A stretch of 64,000 nt of DNA from an uncultured Lachnospiraceae bacterium (GCA_945913255.1 CAMEDC010000006.1:1-64000), one strand, 5' to 3'. Numbered from the stretch's first letter, positions 45,153-53,961 are shown. Numbers and translations: made by a program. The notes: generated by a model not told the origin, from the sequence alone.

Positions 45153-45401
45153 TTACATCAGATAAATTGGCAGTTCCTCTCCCACACCATAACGTCTTTC
45201 CTGTTTTGTATCGGGCTTTTTTGTGTCAATTTTTTTTGCTCTTGTATCGGCTGTTTTCCTGCTTACCGGCTTTGCCTCCTTCGGCTTTTCCGTCTTTGAC
45301 TCTGCCTTTGCTGCCGTAGCCGTCACCTCCGTTTTTTTCTCCTGCGGCTTTACCGCTGCTGCTTTTGCAGCTCTTTTGATACTACCTGCTCCTACGGACA
45401 T
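45153..45401 (-). CDS. Small Lys/Ala-rich disordered protein
   Basis: The 82-aa protein is rich in Lys, Ala, Glu and Thr (KRAAKAAAVKPQEKKTEV, then KAESKTEKPKEAKP), with almost no hydrophobic core except the end VGEELPIYLM. It is predicted to be disordered and basic. It has a strong GGAGG site and overlaps the end of the ParA-like gene by 20 bp, which implies translational coupling. Small charged proteins next to ParA-type ATPases often act as their activator or cargo adaptor (ParB or McdB). That role is inference here. Confidence 0.7.
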   Translation of the reverse strand: MSVGAGSIKRAAKAAAVKPQEKKTEVTATAAKAESKTEKPKEAKPVSRKTADTRAKKIDTKKPDTKQERRYGVGEELPIYLM

Positions 45402-46185
45402 TTTTATCTACCTCCTTTGCCAGCTCCAGATATTCTCCTGCGCTTCTTGCACTTTTTTTATAAGCCATCACGGGCTTGGAATGGTCCTGCGCCCATTCTA
45501 TCTCGCTGTCCACACGAATCACCGTATCAAATACCGTAACCTCACTAAACTCCTTTAAAACCTCCAGCGTCTGCTTTCCGTAATTTTTTCTGGCATCCAT
45601 CTTCGTAATCACAACTCCCAGCAGTTCCAGCTTTGGAGCAACCTTCTTCACATTTTCCAGAAATTCAAACATATTTGCCACACCGAAAAGTCCCCAGGGA
45701 GAAGCTTCCACCGGCAGAATACAGTAATCCGATGTGCAGAGAATGTTCATTACCCAGCCACCCAATGTCGGCGGCGCATCAATCAAAATATAGTCATACA
45801 CTCCGCTTTCCCTGATTTTTTTCAGTCCTCTGTTCAGAATTGTCTCCCTCTGCCACTTGGTAAACAATTCAAATTCAATACCGCTCATCAGCGTGGAAGA
45901 CGGAATCAAATCGAGATTTTCATAAGGCGTATGTACCACATAATCCGTCAGGTCTTCTTCCTTTTTCACGGCATTGTACAAATTTTTCTCCCCGGCTGCG
46001 AACTGTAACACTTCGTCTTCTCCGAAAAAGGAAAGAGAGAGGTTTAGCTGCATATCCCCATCCACCAGAAGAACCTTTCTTCCCATCGCAGACAGAGAAT
46101 ATCCCAGATTTGCACAGGTAGTCGTCTTGCCGCTTCCTCCCTTGTTATTGGTAAAAGCTATCGTCTTCGTCGTTTTCTTTGCCAT
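45382..46185 (-). CDS. ParA/Soj-type ATPase in BMC operon
   Basis: The 267-aa ParA-family ATPase has the deviant Walker A NKGGSGKTT (Lys15, Lys20), A' motif ILIDAPPTLGGWVMN, and PVEASPWGLFGV. It lacks an N-terminal HTH, as do chromosomal Soj and McdA. Such ATPases form gradients on the nucleoid to position plasmids, chromosomes or carboxysomes. No parB or parS is nearby. Instead it is embedded in the microcompartment operon between deoR and two small genes. The start at 46185 overlaps the deoR end by 41 bp. A role in spacing compartments is the best guess. Confidence 0.85.
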   Translation of the reverse strand: MAKKTTKTIAFTNNKGGSGKTTTCANLGYSLSAMGRKVLLVDGDMQLNLSLSFFGEDEVLQFAAGEKNLYNAVKKEEDLTDYVVHTPYENLDLIPSSTLMSGIEFELFTKWQRETILNRGLKKIRESGVYDYILIDAPPTLGGWVMNILCTSDYCILPVEASPWGLFGVANMFEFLENVKKVAPKLELLGVVITKMDARKNYGKQTLEVLKEFSEVTVFDTVIRVDSEIEWAQDHSKPVMAYKKSARSAGEYLELAKEVDKNVRRSR

Positions 46186-46939
46186 AGAGACATTCGATTC
46201 CTTTCTCTGCAAAATATCCCATCCACTCCTCAGAAGGTCGGATATCTGTTACCACCATATCAATATCCGATAACTCACAGATTTTCGAGAAAGCAACATT
46301 ATTGAATTTCGTATAATCGACTGCCAGTATCCGCTGCTTTGCAGATTTTAGCATTGTCTGCTTTACCTGTGAAAACATCTCGTTGGCATCCGTAATTCCC
46401 TTCTGCATATCAATCCCCTTGCAGGACAGAATCACCTTTTCCGCATTAAAAGAGCTGATACCGTCCATAGCCTTGGGACCTACCAATGCCAGATAACTCT
46501 CCCGAAGTGTACCGCCTGTGGAAATAATGTCCCAGCCGCTCACATCGGAAAGCTCCACCAGTACCTCAATAGAATTCGTAATCACGGTCAGATGCTTTTT
46601 GCTTTTCAATGCCTTGACAATGGCTACCGCCGTGGTACTGGGATCTACAATAATATGCTCTCCCTCCTGTACCAGTCCGCTCACCAGTTCTGCGATAATC
46701 TGCTTGCCGCGCATATTCCGTTTCTTTCGTACATTAAAAGGCATATCAAAGCTGGTGTTCTCATTCAGGATTGCTCCGCCATAGCTTTTGGTGGCAAGAC
46801 CATCCTTGTCCAGCTTGTCAAGATCCCTTCTGATGGTTTCTTCAGAAACGTCAAAAAGAGTGCTCAGTTCGCTGACCACTACCTTTTTTTCGTCCTGCAA
46901 TTTCTCCAGAATCAAATTCCGGCGCTCCACTGCAAGCAT
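46145..46939 (-). CDS. DeoR-family regulator
   Basis: The 264-aa protein has an N-terminal winged HTH (MLAVERRNLILEKLQDEKKV, then LFDVSEETIRRDLDKLDKDG) and a C-terminal sugar-phosphate sensing domain (VDPSTTAVAIVKAL, TGGTLRESYLALVGPKA). It resembles FucR/RhaR-type DeoR proteins, so fuculose 1-phosphate or rhamnulose 1-phosphate are plausible effectors. It lies inside the operon after pduT. Shared motifs at two operon promoters (55367-55382 and 60021-60036) are candidate binding sites. Confidence 0.88.
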   Translation of the reverse strand: MLAVERRNLILEKLQDEKKVVVSELSTLFDVSEETIRRDLDKLDKDGLATKSYGGAILNENTSFDMPFNVRKKRNMRGKQIIAELVSGLVQEGEHIIVDPSTTAVAIVKALKSKKHLTVITNSIEVLVELSDVSGWDIISTGGTLRESYLALVGPKAMDGISSFNAEKVILSCKGIDMQKGITDANEMFSQVKQTMLKSAKQRILAVDYTKFNNVAFSKICELSDIDMVVTDIRPSEEWMGYFAEKGIECLYGKENDEDDSFYQ

Positions 46940-47022
46940 TATTTTCTCCCCTTCCTACCCCATACTGCTGTTTTTATATATAATTCAGCTTGGCACACAA
47001 TATAAAATACGGCAGCACCTGC

Positions 47023-47571
47023 TTAGATGATTGACCTGATAATCTGCTCATCAGGATGCGCAATCACGGTAGAATCCAGGAACATACCGCTTCCCGCCAC
47101 ACTCTCTTTTGCTCTTGAAATTGCCGCATCTACGGCAGACACCTCACCACACAGATAAACATAGGATTTTCCGCACATTCCCTTCGCAATACGAAGTTCA
47201 ATCAGTTCCACTTCCGCCGTCTTTGCGGCCACATCAGCCGCCACGATAATCGCTGCCGCATCAAAGGTTTCCAGTACCCCCAATGCGCTCACATGCTCCA
47301 CATGAGTTGTTCCGTAGATGGCGGGGAAAATTCCCTCATGCGGATTTCCCAGCACAAAGCTGTCTATCAGCTGCTCCGGATAATGGTTTTTTGCCGATGC
47401 GACTGACGCATCAACCGCACTTAAGTCTCCTGTAATCAGGGCAATATATTTACCGGGGCAGACAACCTGTGCTTCTATCAGTTCGACTGCCGCCGTCTTC
47501 ACCATGAGATCTGCGGCAGTCACACCTGCCGAAACCGTCTTAAATTCTATCATTCCGATTGCTCTGCTCAT
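47023..47571 (-). CDS. pduT: BMC-T shell protein, PduT-like with Fe-S cysteine
   Basis: The 182-aa protein has two tandem BMC domains (1-90 and 95-182), forming a trimer that looks like a hexamer. Cys38 in VVCPGKY matches the position whose three copies hold a [4Fe-4S] cluster at the PduT pore. It should pass electrons across the shell together with PduS, encoded 14 bp upstream. The start has AAGGAGAAG upstream. Confidence 0.9.
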   Translation of the reverse strand: MSRAIGMIEFKTVSAGVTAADLMVKTAAVELIEAQVVCPGKYIALITGDLSAVDASVASAKNHYPEQLIDSFVLGNPHEGIFPAIYGTTHVEHVSALGVLETFDAAAIIVAADVAAKTAEVELIELRIAKGMCGKSYVYLCGEVSAVDAAISRAKESVAGSGMFLDSTVIAHPDEQIIRSII

Positions 47572-47585
47572 GTGAAATCTTCTCC

Positions 47586-48932
47586 TTACTTCGATTCTGC
47601 TATTGTAATATACTCAGAAGTCACTTCCTGTACCACACCGTCTATGGAAGCATGAATGGCAACGCTCAACCCTTTTCCGGGTTCCGCAATTTTGTCTCCT
47701 GCCTTCACCACCGCGCCTTTTTCCACACAGGCTACGGCAGGTGCCCCGATATGCTGGCTCAAACGAATCTTTACTTTATGTATCTGACAATTTTCCTTCC
47801 AGAACGCATCCGGCTGCAAGGGAGCATCCACATCATACTTCGACACACCGAGTCTCGCTGCAAGTCTCTCCTCCGGCACCTTCCGGTATTCTCTGCTCTT
47901 TAAAACCGCCGACGACTGCACATCCGCAGGGGGCTTCACACCTGCCTTACGCAGACCGTTCTTATATTCCGTTATCAGCGTTCTGGGAGCCAGACCCTGT
48001 GGGCAGGAAAAATTCTCACACAATCCGCAGGAACTGCAGAACATGGTATTGATAAAAACATTGGTATCCTGAAAATCCTGGTTTGCCGCGCTTCTCATAA
48101 ACTTGTGCGGCTCAATGGGATGTCCCAGCGCATGTCTGGGGCAAAGGCTTGTACAGGTCTCACACTGACAGCAGGAAGAGGCCGCACGCTTTAAATCAAT
48201 GGCGGTATTCCTGTTTTTCCTCTGTATCAGGGAATGATTTTTATCCAGTACAATAATAGCGTTGGTGGTTTTTGTGACGGTCGTATTTTCGTCTCCAAGA
48301 TTACCCATCATCGGTCCGCCAATCAGATAAGCCGGATTCTTTACTTTGGTTTCTCCCGCATACGCCACGACATCCCTGACGGCTGCTCCGATAGGCACAC
48401 GCAGAGTAATGGGATACTCCACCTCACCCACAACGGAAACCAGCTTATCCTGCACAGGAATATTTTGTTCCACTGCCCTGTATATATTGTAAACCGTCTC
48501 AACGTTAAAAACGGCTACTCCTTCCTCGATGGGAAGTCCGCCGGGGCGAATCACTCTCCCGGTAGCCTCGTATATCAATACTACTTCGTCCCCCATGGGA
48601 TATGCACTGTCCAGCAGCTGCACTCTCATGTTGGGGTATGCATCTATATATCTGTCTATGGCCTTTAAAGTGGCCTTGTATTCTCTCTTAATTCCGATAA
48701 CTGCCTCAGAAGCGCCAACCGTCTGAGCTATCACCTGGAAGGTACGCAGAATTTCTTCCGCATGATGCTCCAGAAGCTGTCTGTGCAGCTTCAGAAGAGG
48801 TTCACATTCCGCACAGTTCATGAGAATGATTTCTGCCCGCTCATCCAGCTTGGCATAGGTAGGAAAGCCCGCGCCGCCGGCACCTGCCACACCCTCATTC
48901 TGCAGAATCTGTTTTAAAGTTGCAATATCCAT
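47586..48932 (-). CDS. pduS: PduS-like RnfC-type electron-transfer flavoprotein
   Basis: The 448-aa protein has an N-terminal RnfC/NuoF-like NADH/FMN-binding domain (GVAGAGGAGFPTYAKL). Two cysteine clusters for [4Fe-4S] centres follow (CCQCETCTSLCP and CSSCGLCENFSCP), then a lipoyl-like end (EKGAVVKAGDKIA). It oxidises or reduces NADH at the shell and couples to PduT, recycling cofactor for the lumenal dehydrogenases. The start is ATG 48932. It is adjacent to the vertex protein and pduT genes. Confidence 0.9.
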   Translation of the reverse strand: MDIATLKQILQNEGVAGAGGAGFPTYAKLDERAEIILMNCAECEPLLKLHRQLLEHHAEEILRTFQVIAQTVGASEAVIGIKREYKATLKAIDRYIDAYPNMRVQLLDSAYPMGDEVVLIYEATGRVIRPGGLPIEEGVAVFNVETVYNIYRAVEQNIPVQDKLVSVVGEVEYPITLRVPIGAAVRDVVAYAGETKVKNPAYLIGGPMMGNLGDENTTVTKTTNAIIVLDKNHSLIQRKNRNTAIDLKRAASSCCQCETCTSLCPRHALGHPIEPHKFMRSAANQDFQDTNVFINTMFCSSCGLCENFSCPQGLAPRTLITEYKNGLRKAGVKPPADVQSSAVLKSREYRKVPEERLAARLGVSKYDVDAPLQPDAFWKENCQIHKVKIRLSQHIGAPAVACVEKGAVVKAGDKIAEPGKGLSVAIHASIDGVVQEVTSEYITIAESK

Positions 48933-48972
48933 ACTATTTCTCCAAAACAACGGGAAATTTCCCTGTCATTTC

Positions 48973-49221
48973 TTATTTTTCATCCACAATGCCGACAATC
49001 GCCGCATCCACCGGTGCACTTTCCATGCCAACTCTGGCTGCACTTCCGGTTGCCACAAGAACCGTTTCTCCGATACCGGCTCCGATATTGTCAATCGCCA
49101 CAAAGCGGGAAGCGCATGCTCCCATTTCTTCAAGAGGCTCGATAATCATAAATTTATTTCCAATCAGGTTTTCACATTTCCGTGTGGAAACAATACTTCC
49201 CACTACCCTGCCTATCACCAT
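48973..49221 (-). CDS. EutN/CcmL-type pentameric vertex protein
   Basis: The 82-aa single EutN_CcmL domain has MVIGRVVGSIVSTRKCENL, FMIIEPLE, VAIDNIGAGIGETVLVA and a final AAIVGIVDE. Five copies cap the vertices of the compartment. The size and sequence are typical. The gene follows pduL after a 99-bp spacer holding a hairpin. Confidence 0.93.
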   Translation of the reverse strand: MVIGRVVGSIVSTRKCENLIGNKFMIIEPLEEMGACASRFVAIDNIGAGIGETVLVATGSAARVGMESAPVDAAIVGIVDEK

Positions 49222-49271
49222 GGTATCTACTCTCCTCTATATAATACTTCAGAGCCATACAGATTCAGCAT

Positions 49272-49308
49272 AAATTGACCTTGAGAGCTTACTCGTCAAG
49301 GTCAATTT
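49272..49308 (-). other. Intra-operon hairpin upstream of vertex gene
   Basis: AAATTGACCTTGA (49272-49284) pairs perfectly with TCAAGGTCAATTT (49296-49308). The T-run is short, so a partial terminator or processing stem that lowers vertex protein output is likely. Low vertex stoichiometry fits compartment geometry. Confidence 0.55.
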
Positions 49309-49320
49309 TGCTCTGAAACA

Positions 49321-49965
49321 TTACTTCATAATTGTCACCTTGTCACCGGTTTTGATTTTAGAAGCATTTGCTTCATCCGTATCAATGTGCATTTCCAATG
49401 TAAAGCTGTCGTGTACGCGAATCTTCACCTGATTAAACACCGTGCCGCGCTCATTGTCTGCCCTGACGGAAACAATGTCACCGTCATGCACACCTGCCGC
49501 CGCAGCGTCAGCCGGAGACATATGAATATGCCGCATGGCAATGATGCAGCCCTCTTTTAGATAAATTGCACCCTGGGGACCAACTACTGCAACCGGAGCA
49601 CTTCCTGCCACGTTGCCGGACTCTCTGATTGGAGCCGCAATTCCCAGTTTCATGGCATCGGTTGCCGAGATTTCCAGCTGGGATGCCTTTCTGACAGGAC
49701 CAAGCACACGCACATTTTCGATTGCACGAAGCTTCAGCCCCACAACAGTAACCGTTTCGTTGCAGGCATACTGCCCGCCCATCAAATCCTTTTTCTTTGT
49801 CAGCTGATAGCCCTCGCCGAAAAGAATTTCCACATGCTCCTGTGTCAGATGGATGTGTCTCGCAGACACACCCACCGGCACCTGAAAGCCATTTGACTTC
49901 GTCTCCATCTGGTTCAGAGACTGAAGTACCATTTTCGTAATCATTTCAACAGTCTGCTGTTCCAT
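49321..49965 (-). CDS. pduL: Phosphate propanoyltransferase
   Basis: The 214-aa PduL has an N-terminal encapsulation peptide (about residues 3-19, TVEMITKMVLQSL) followed by two PduL beta-barrel halves. The zinc-binding His motifs VGVSARHIHLT and MRHIHMSP are both present. It converts propionyl-CoA to propionyl phosphate and frees CoA inside the shell. The gene lies between a BMC-H gene and the vertex gene. Confidence 0.93.
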   Translation of the reverse strand: MEQQTVEMITKMVLQSLNQMETKSNGFQVPVGVSARHIHLTQEHVEILFGEGYQLTKKKDLMGGQYACNETVTVVGLKLRAIENVRVLGPVRKASQLEISATDAMKLGIAAPIRESGNVAGSAPVAVVGPQGAIYLKEGCIIAMRHIHMSPADAAAAGVHDGDIVSVRADNERGTVFNQVKIRVHDSFTLEMHIDTDEANASKIKTGDKVTIMK

Positions 49966-49983
49966 GATTCTCCTCCCGGTCTA

Positions 49984-50268
49984 TTATTTTACTTTGGGCA
50001 GAATCATCTCAACATCAGTATGAGGACGAGGGATTACATGGGTAGCTACCAGCTCGCCGAGCTTGGATGCACTTGCGGAACCTGCTTCTACGGAAGACTT
50101 TACTGCTCCCACATCGCCGCGTACCATAACGGTTACCAGTCCGGAACCAATCTTCTCGGTACCTACCAGAGTAACGTTTGCTGCCTTACACATTGCATCT
50201 GCAGCCTCGATTGCTGCTACCAGACCTCTTGTTTCTACCATTCCCAATGCTTCCTGTGCCATTTTCAT
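49984..50268 (-). CDS. BMC-H shell protein (PduA/EutM type)
   Basis: The 94-aa single BMC domain has ALGMVETRG, the pore loop [15 protein letters not shown] as in PduA, and [10 protein letters not shown] at the end. Hexamers tile the facets and admit propanediol through a Ser-lined pore. It is nearly the same as the gene at 50687-50962 (see findings). The start has AGGAGG. Confidence 0.95.
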   Translation of the reverse strand: MKMAQEALGMVETRGLVAAIEAADAMCKAANVTLVGTEKIGSGLVTVMVRGDVGAVKSSVEAGSASASKLGELVATHVIPRPHTDVEMILPKVK

Positions 50269-50297
50269 TTCCTCCTGTTTTTAAAAATTTTGGCGTT

Positions 50298-50636
50298 TTA
50301 TACTTCCTGAATTGTTCTCTCGTCAAGCGAATCTGCCTCCGCCTGCTTATTCATGAATCTGCTTGCACTCAGGTTCACAAGTCTCATGATTTCCTCGTGA
50401 GGATTTGCAATAATTCCCTTTGCCACGGGCTTCTTGATTGCTTTCTTTGCAGCTGTCTCCACCGCTTCCGTGACAGACGCCACATCACCTTTTACGATAA
50501 CCGTGACAAGTCGTCCGCCGAGCTTTCGCTCCCAGGTGGCCAGCTCCACGCCGGAGGTTTTGCACATAATATCCAGTGCATCCACCGCGGCAACCACACC
50601 TGAAATTTCAATAAAGCCTAATGATGTATTGCTCAT
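50298..50636 (-). CDS. BMC-H shell protein with C-terminal extension
   Basis: The 112-aa BMC domain has LGFIEISGVVAAVDALD, the pore region KLGGRLVTVIVKG and the end IIANPHEEIMRL. A roughly 20-residue acidic C-terminal tail follows (SRFMNKQAEADSLDERTIQ). The pore loop carries Arg instead of Ser, so it should pass different solutes from the PduA-like neighbours. It lies between the two duplicated BMC-H genes. Confidence 0.92.
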   Translation of the reverse strand: MSNTSLGFIEISGVVAAVDALDIMCKTSGVELATWERKLGGRLVTVIVKGDVASVTEAVETAAKKAIKKPVAKGIIANPHEEIMRLVNLSASRFMNKQAEADSLDERTIQEV

Positions 50637-50686
50637 TGTCCGGCTCCTTCTTTATTCTTTACTTTCCTTCGTGTCCGCTTGACTTC

Positions 50687-50962
50687 CTAGATGCGGGGCA
50701 AAATCTTCTCAACATCAGCGTGAGGACGGGGAATCACGTGTGCTGCTACCAGTTCTCCCAGTCTGCTTGCTGCTGCGGAACCGCTCTCTACAGATGCCTT
50801 TACTGCTCCCACATCACCGCGTACCATAACGGTTACCAGTCCGGAACCGATCTTCTCAGTACCTACCAGAGTTACCTCTGCGGACTTGGTCATTGCATCA
50901 GCTGCCTCAATTGCTGCTGTCAGACCTCTTGTTTCTACCATTCCCAATGCTTCCTGTGCCAT
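50687..50962 (-). CDS. BMC-H shell protein (PduA/EutM type), second copy
   Basis: The 91-aa BMC domain is almost identical to the 49984-50268 product, including the pore loop [15 protein letters not shown]. Differences are clustered around residues 15-30 and at the C-terminus. The start follows AAGGAGAAC. Two copies may raise dosage or give mixed hexamers. Confidence 0.95.
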   Translation of the reverse strand: MAQEALGMVETRGLTAAIEAADAMTKSAEVTLVGTEKIGSGLVTVMVRGDVGAVKASVESGSAAASRLGELVAAHVIPRPHADVEKILPRI

Positions 50963-51003
50963 AATGTTCTCCTTTCATATAGGCAAATAAAATATGTACT
51001 GTT

Positions 51004-51318
51004 TTAGTTTTTGTCGAAAGCGTTCAGCTTCAACATTTTTTCCGTATCGGAAGTCGGTCTTGCGATGATGTGCTTTTGCACGACGCCCGTGAGGGATTTT
51101 GCCATCTCCTCCCCCGCCGCCATAGCAGCTTCCACATCTGCGACGCTTCCGCGGAACTTGATTGTCACCAGTAAGGGTACCGGCAACGAATCTGCATTTG
51201 CAGGTTTATTTTTATCGAAGGTTTCAAGTCTGACATTTGATGCCTTACAGCCTGCATCGGCTGCGATAAATGCACAGGTCAGTCCGTATACCTCCAAAAG
51301 TCCTACCGCTTCTTCCAT
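51004..51318 (-). CDS. Divergent BMC-H shell protein
   Basis: The 104-aa BMC domain begins EEAVGLLEVYGLTCAFIAAD and ends HIIARPTSDTEKML. An insertion of about ten residues (TFDKNKPANADSLPVP) replaces the short pore-side loop. The pore sequence is therefore unlike PduA. It is the fourth BMC-H-type gene in a row, 41 bp upstream of the duplicated copy. Confidence 0.9.
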   Translation of the reverse strand: MEEAVGLLEVYGLTCAFIAADAGCKASNVRLETFDKNKPANADSLPVPLLVTIKFRGSVADVEAAMAAGEEMAKSLTGVVQKHIIARPTSDTEKMLKLNAFDKN

Positions 51319-51339
51319 AGCTTCCTCGTTTTCAAACTA

Positions 51340-52554
51340 TTACTTGTTAATAATTGCAATCTTCAGTCCTGTCATTGCCAGATTGGTCTTCAGGGCTTCG
51401 TTGATTTCCTCAAGCGGATATGTATGAGTAATCAGCTTCTCAATGGGAAGACCGATTTTCTTCGCACTCTTTAAGAAATCAAAGGTTGTCGCATAATCTC
51501 TCAGGGTATATACCCAGCTGCCCACGGTGGTAATTTCCTTGGAGCAGATGTCAAAGTGAGGATTGATGGTTGCATCTCCGCCGTTGATGAAGAATCCCAG
51601 TTCGCAAAGTCCGCCGCCGTTGCGGATGAACTTATAGATATTGGAATGTCCTGCGGGAGAACCGGTACACTGGAAAGCGAAATCTGCCAGATGTCCGTCA
51701 CATTTCTCCTGCACAGCTGCGGTCAGCGCCTCAATACCCTTGTGAGCCTTGAAGTTTACCGCATCGGATGCGCCCAGCTCCTTTGCAAAGTCGAGACGCT
51801 TCTGTTCCCCATCTACCGCTACTATCTTGTTAATACCCATTGTACGCAAAATTGCGATACAAATCAAGCCAATCGGGCCACATCCCTGTACAACTACTCT
51901 GGAATTGAAACGAAGGATGCCTGTGCTCTTTGCTCTCTCTACCGCATGCACCAGAACCGCACAGGGCTCAATCAGTACACGGGAGTATAAATCCAGATCA
52001 CTCACATTAAATACAGTAGAGCCGCCCCTGACTAAGATATAGTCGGAAAACCATCCGTTTAAGTGAATGTCATCATCGGGAAGCAGACCATATACATCCG
52101 CACCGCCCACATTCTGCTTGTTTAAGTCGAACATGGTGATGTCCGGGTTGTCCTTGAAAATCATGCAGGTAACAACCTTATCTCCCACCTTCAAATCCTT
52201 GCCTGCGCTGTCCTTCTTGACGTTCTTACCCATCTTTACGATTTCACCGGTTCCTTCATGTCCCAGTGCCACGGGAATCAGGCTGAAGGGGTCACGCTTG
52301 AACTCATGGGCATCTGTGCCGCAGACACCGCAGCCTTCCACCTTCACCAGAATGTCGTCATCCCCAACCTCAGGCATGGGGAACTCTTTTATATCAAAGT
52401 GCTCGAGACTGGTGAGCATTGCAACATGTGCCGTCTTCGGAATTGATCCGTTTGCTGTGCCGGCGCTTGCCACAGGATGATTTGCACTCACCGTACCGGA
52501 CATACTCGCCAGTACCTGCTTTACAATCTCTTCAATCTGTGCTGTATCAGCCAT
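51340..52554 (-). CDS. Encapsulated zinc-type alcohol dehydrogenase
   Basis: The 404-aa protein has an N-terminal encapsulation helix (residues 4-17, AQIEEIVKQVLASM), a Gly/Ser/Pro-like linker, then a medium-chain dehydrogenase. Catalytic zinc ligands are in EGCGVCGTDAHE and GHEGTGEIVKMG, and the NAD fold is VVQGCGPIGLICIAILR. The usual four-Cys structural zinc loop looks replaced. It probably reduces propionaldehyde to 1-propanol, regenerating NAD for PduP within the shell. This is the task of iron-type PduQ in enteric bacteria, so the enzyme class differs. Confidence 0.88.
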   Translation of the reverse strand: MADTAQIEEIVKQVLASMSGTVSANHPVASAGTANGSIPKTAHVAMLTSLEHFDIKEFPMPEVGDDDILVKVEGCGVCGTDAHEFKRDPFSLIPVALGHEGTGEIVKMGKNVKKDSAGKDLKVGDKVVTCMIFKDNPDITMFDLNKQNVGGADVYGLLPDDDIHLNGWFSDYILVRGGSTVFNVSDLDLYSRVLIEPCAVLVHAVERAKSTGILRFNSRVVVQGCGPIGLICIAILRTMGINKIVAVDGEQKRLDFAKELGASDAVNFKAHKGIEALTAAVQEKCDGHLADFAFQCTGSPAGHSNIYKFIRNGGGLCELGFFINGGDATINPHFDICSKEITTVGSWVYTLRDYATTFDFLKSAKKIGLPIEKLITHTYPLEEINEALKTNLAMTGLKIAIINK

Positions 52555-52572
52555 TGTTGTTCTCCTTTCGTT

Positions 52573-53961
52573 CTAACGTATGCAAAGACTGTCCGCCATG
52601 ACGCAGCGTCTGCTCTTGGTAAAGGTCTTTGCACTGGTAAGCCCCTCACCGGTACGGCTGGCAATGGTGAAGGTGCAATACCCTTCTCCGCCGAACCCGA
52701 GTGCTGCGTAAGAAGGTGCATTCTTTACCAGAATTGCGGTATCAATCTCCCTCGCATATTTCGTAATGTTGTCGATGTTCTTGGAATGGATATGTGCGGA
52801 GTGGCGGTTTCCGTGCTCCAGCCATACAGCCTTCTCAATGGCATCATCGATATCCTTTGCGCGAACCATGCCCAGAATCGGCATCATCAGTTCTGTCGCA
52901 ATCAGCGGATGCTCTTTCTCACCCTCGAACACGATACAGCGGATATTGTCCGGAACGGTAACACCAATCATGCCAAGCAGTGTCTTCGCGTCACGTCCCA
53001 CACATTTCCTGTTCAGTCCCTTCGGAGTAATTACCGTTGCCGTTAGCTTGTCCTGTTCTTCCTTAGAAGCCAGATAGCAGCCCTGCTCGGTAATCATATA
53101 ATTCATCAGCTCGTCCGCAATGGCATCCACTGCCACGATTTCCTTCTCTGCAATGCAGGGAAGATTGTTGTCAAAGGTGCATCCGTTGACAATATCCTGA
53201 GCTGCTTTTCTGACATCGGCTGTCTCATCTACCACTGCGGGAGGATTTCCTGCGCCGGCTCCGATGCCTCTCTTACCGGAAGAAAGCACCGCCGTAACAA
53301 CACCGGGACCACCGGTAGCCGCAATCAAGGGGATGTCCTTGTGTTTCATCATAATATTGCTGGTTTCCAATGTAGGCTTTTCCACCGTACAAGCCACGTT
53401 ATCCGGGCCACCTGCTTCAAGGGATGCCTCGTTAATCAGATTGATGGCATACATGGATGTCTTGATTGCCTGAGGGTGCGGGTTGAATACAACCGTGTTG
53501 CCTGCTGCAATCATGCCGATGGAATTACAGATTACTGTCTCGCTGGGGTTTGTACAGGGAGTGATTGCTCCGATGACACCAAAGGGGCCCATCTCAATCA
53601 GGGTCAGTCCTCTGTCGCCGCTCCATGCGGTTGTCTTTAAGTCCTCGGTTCCGGGGGTCTTATCTGCCACCAGATGATGTTTTAAAATTTTGTGTCCCAC
53701 ATTTCCCATACCGGTTTCGTCAACGCCCATTCTGGCAATGGTTTCCGCCTGCTCGTGGGTCTTTCTGCGGATATTTGAAATAATCTGTTCTCTCTGGTCA
53801 AGGGACATTCTGCGCACAATTGCCTGTGACTTCTTTGCAGCCGCGATTGCATCGTTCATATCAGTGAACACACCGTGATAATTTGATGCCGGCTCCTGAA
53901 TATTCAGTTTCGCCACAACCTCCTGTACAATATCCTGTACCAGGCTTTCATTTACAAGCAC
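52573..53961 (-). CDS. pduP: CoA-acylating propionaldehyde dehydrogenase
   Basis: The 462-aa protein starts with an encapsulation peptide (residues 4-19, NESLVQDIVQEVVAKL). The aldehyde dehydrogenase fold has ITPCTNPSETVICN and GNTVVFNPHPQA. The catalytic Cys lies in NNLPCIAEKE. It oxidises propionaldehyde to propionyl-CoA with NAD. The stop is followed 18 bp later by the alcohol dehydrogenase gene. The start overlaps the end of the HbpS-like gene by 10 bp. Confidence 0.94.
   Translation of the reverse strand: MLVNESLVQDIVQEVVAKLNIQEPASNYHGVFTDMNDAIAAAKKSQAIVRRMSLDQREQIISNIRRKTHEQAETIARMGVDETGMGNVGHKILKHHLVADKTPGTEDLKTTAWSGDRGLTLIEMGPFGVIGAITPCTNPSETVICNSIGMIAAGNTVVFNPHPQAIKTSMYAINLINEASLEAGGPDNVACTVEKPTLETSNIMMKHKDIPLIAATGGPGVVTAVLSSGKRGIGAGAGNPPAVVDETADVRKAAQDIVNGCTFDNNLPCIAEKEIVAVDAIADELMNYMITEQGCYLASKEEQDKLTATVITPKGLNRKCVGRDAKTLLGMIGVTVPDNIRCIVFEGEKEHPLIATELMMPILGMVRAKDIDDAIEKAVWLEHGNRHSAHIHSKNIDNITKYAREIDTAILVKNAPSYAALGFGGEGYCTFTIASRTGEGLTSAKTFTKSRRCVMADSLCIR

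Noticed and set aside
44654-45401. Toxin-antitoxin reading of the two small genes
   Set aside because: Neither protein resembles a toxin or antitoxin, and overlap with the ParA-like gene points to a common function.
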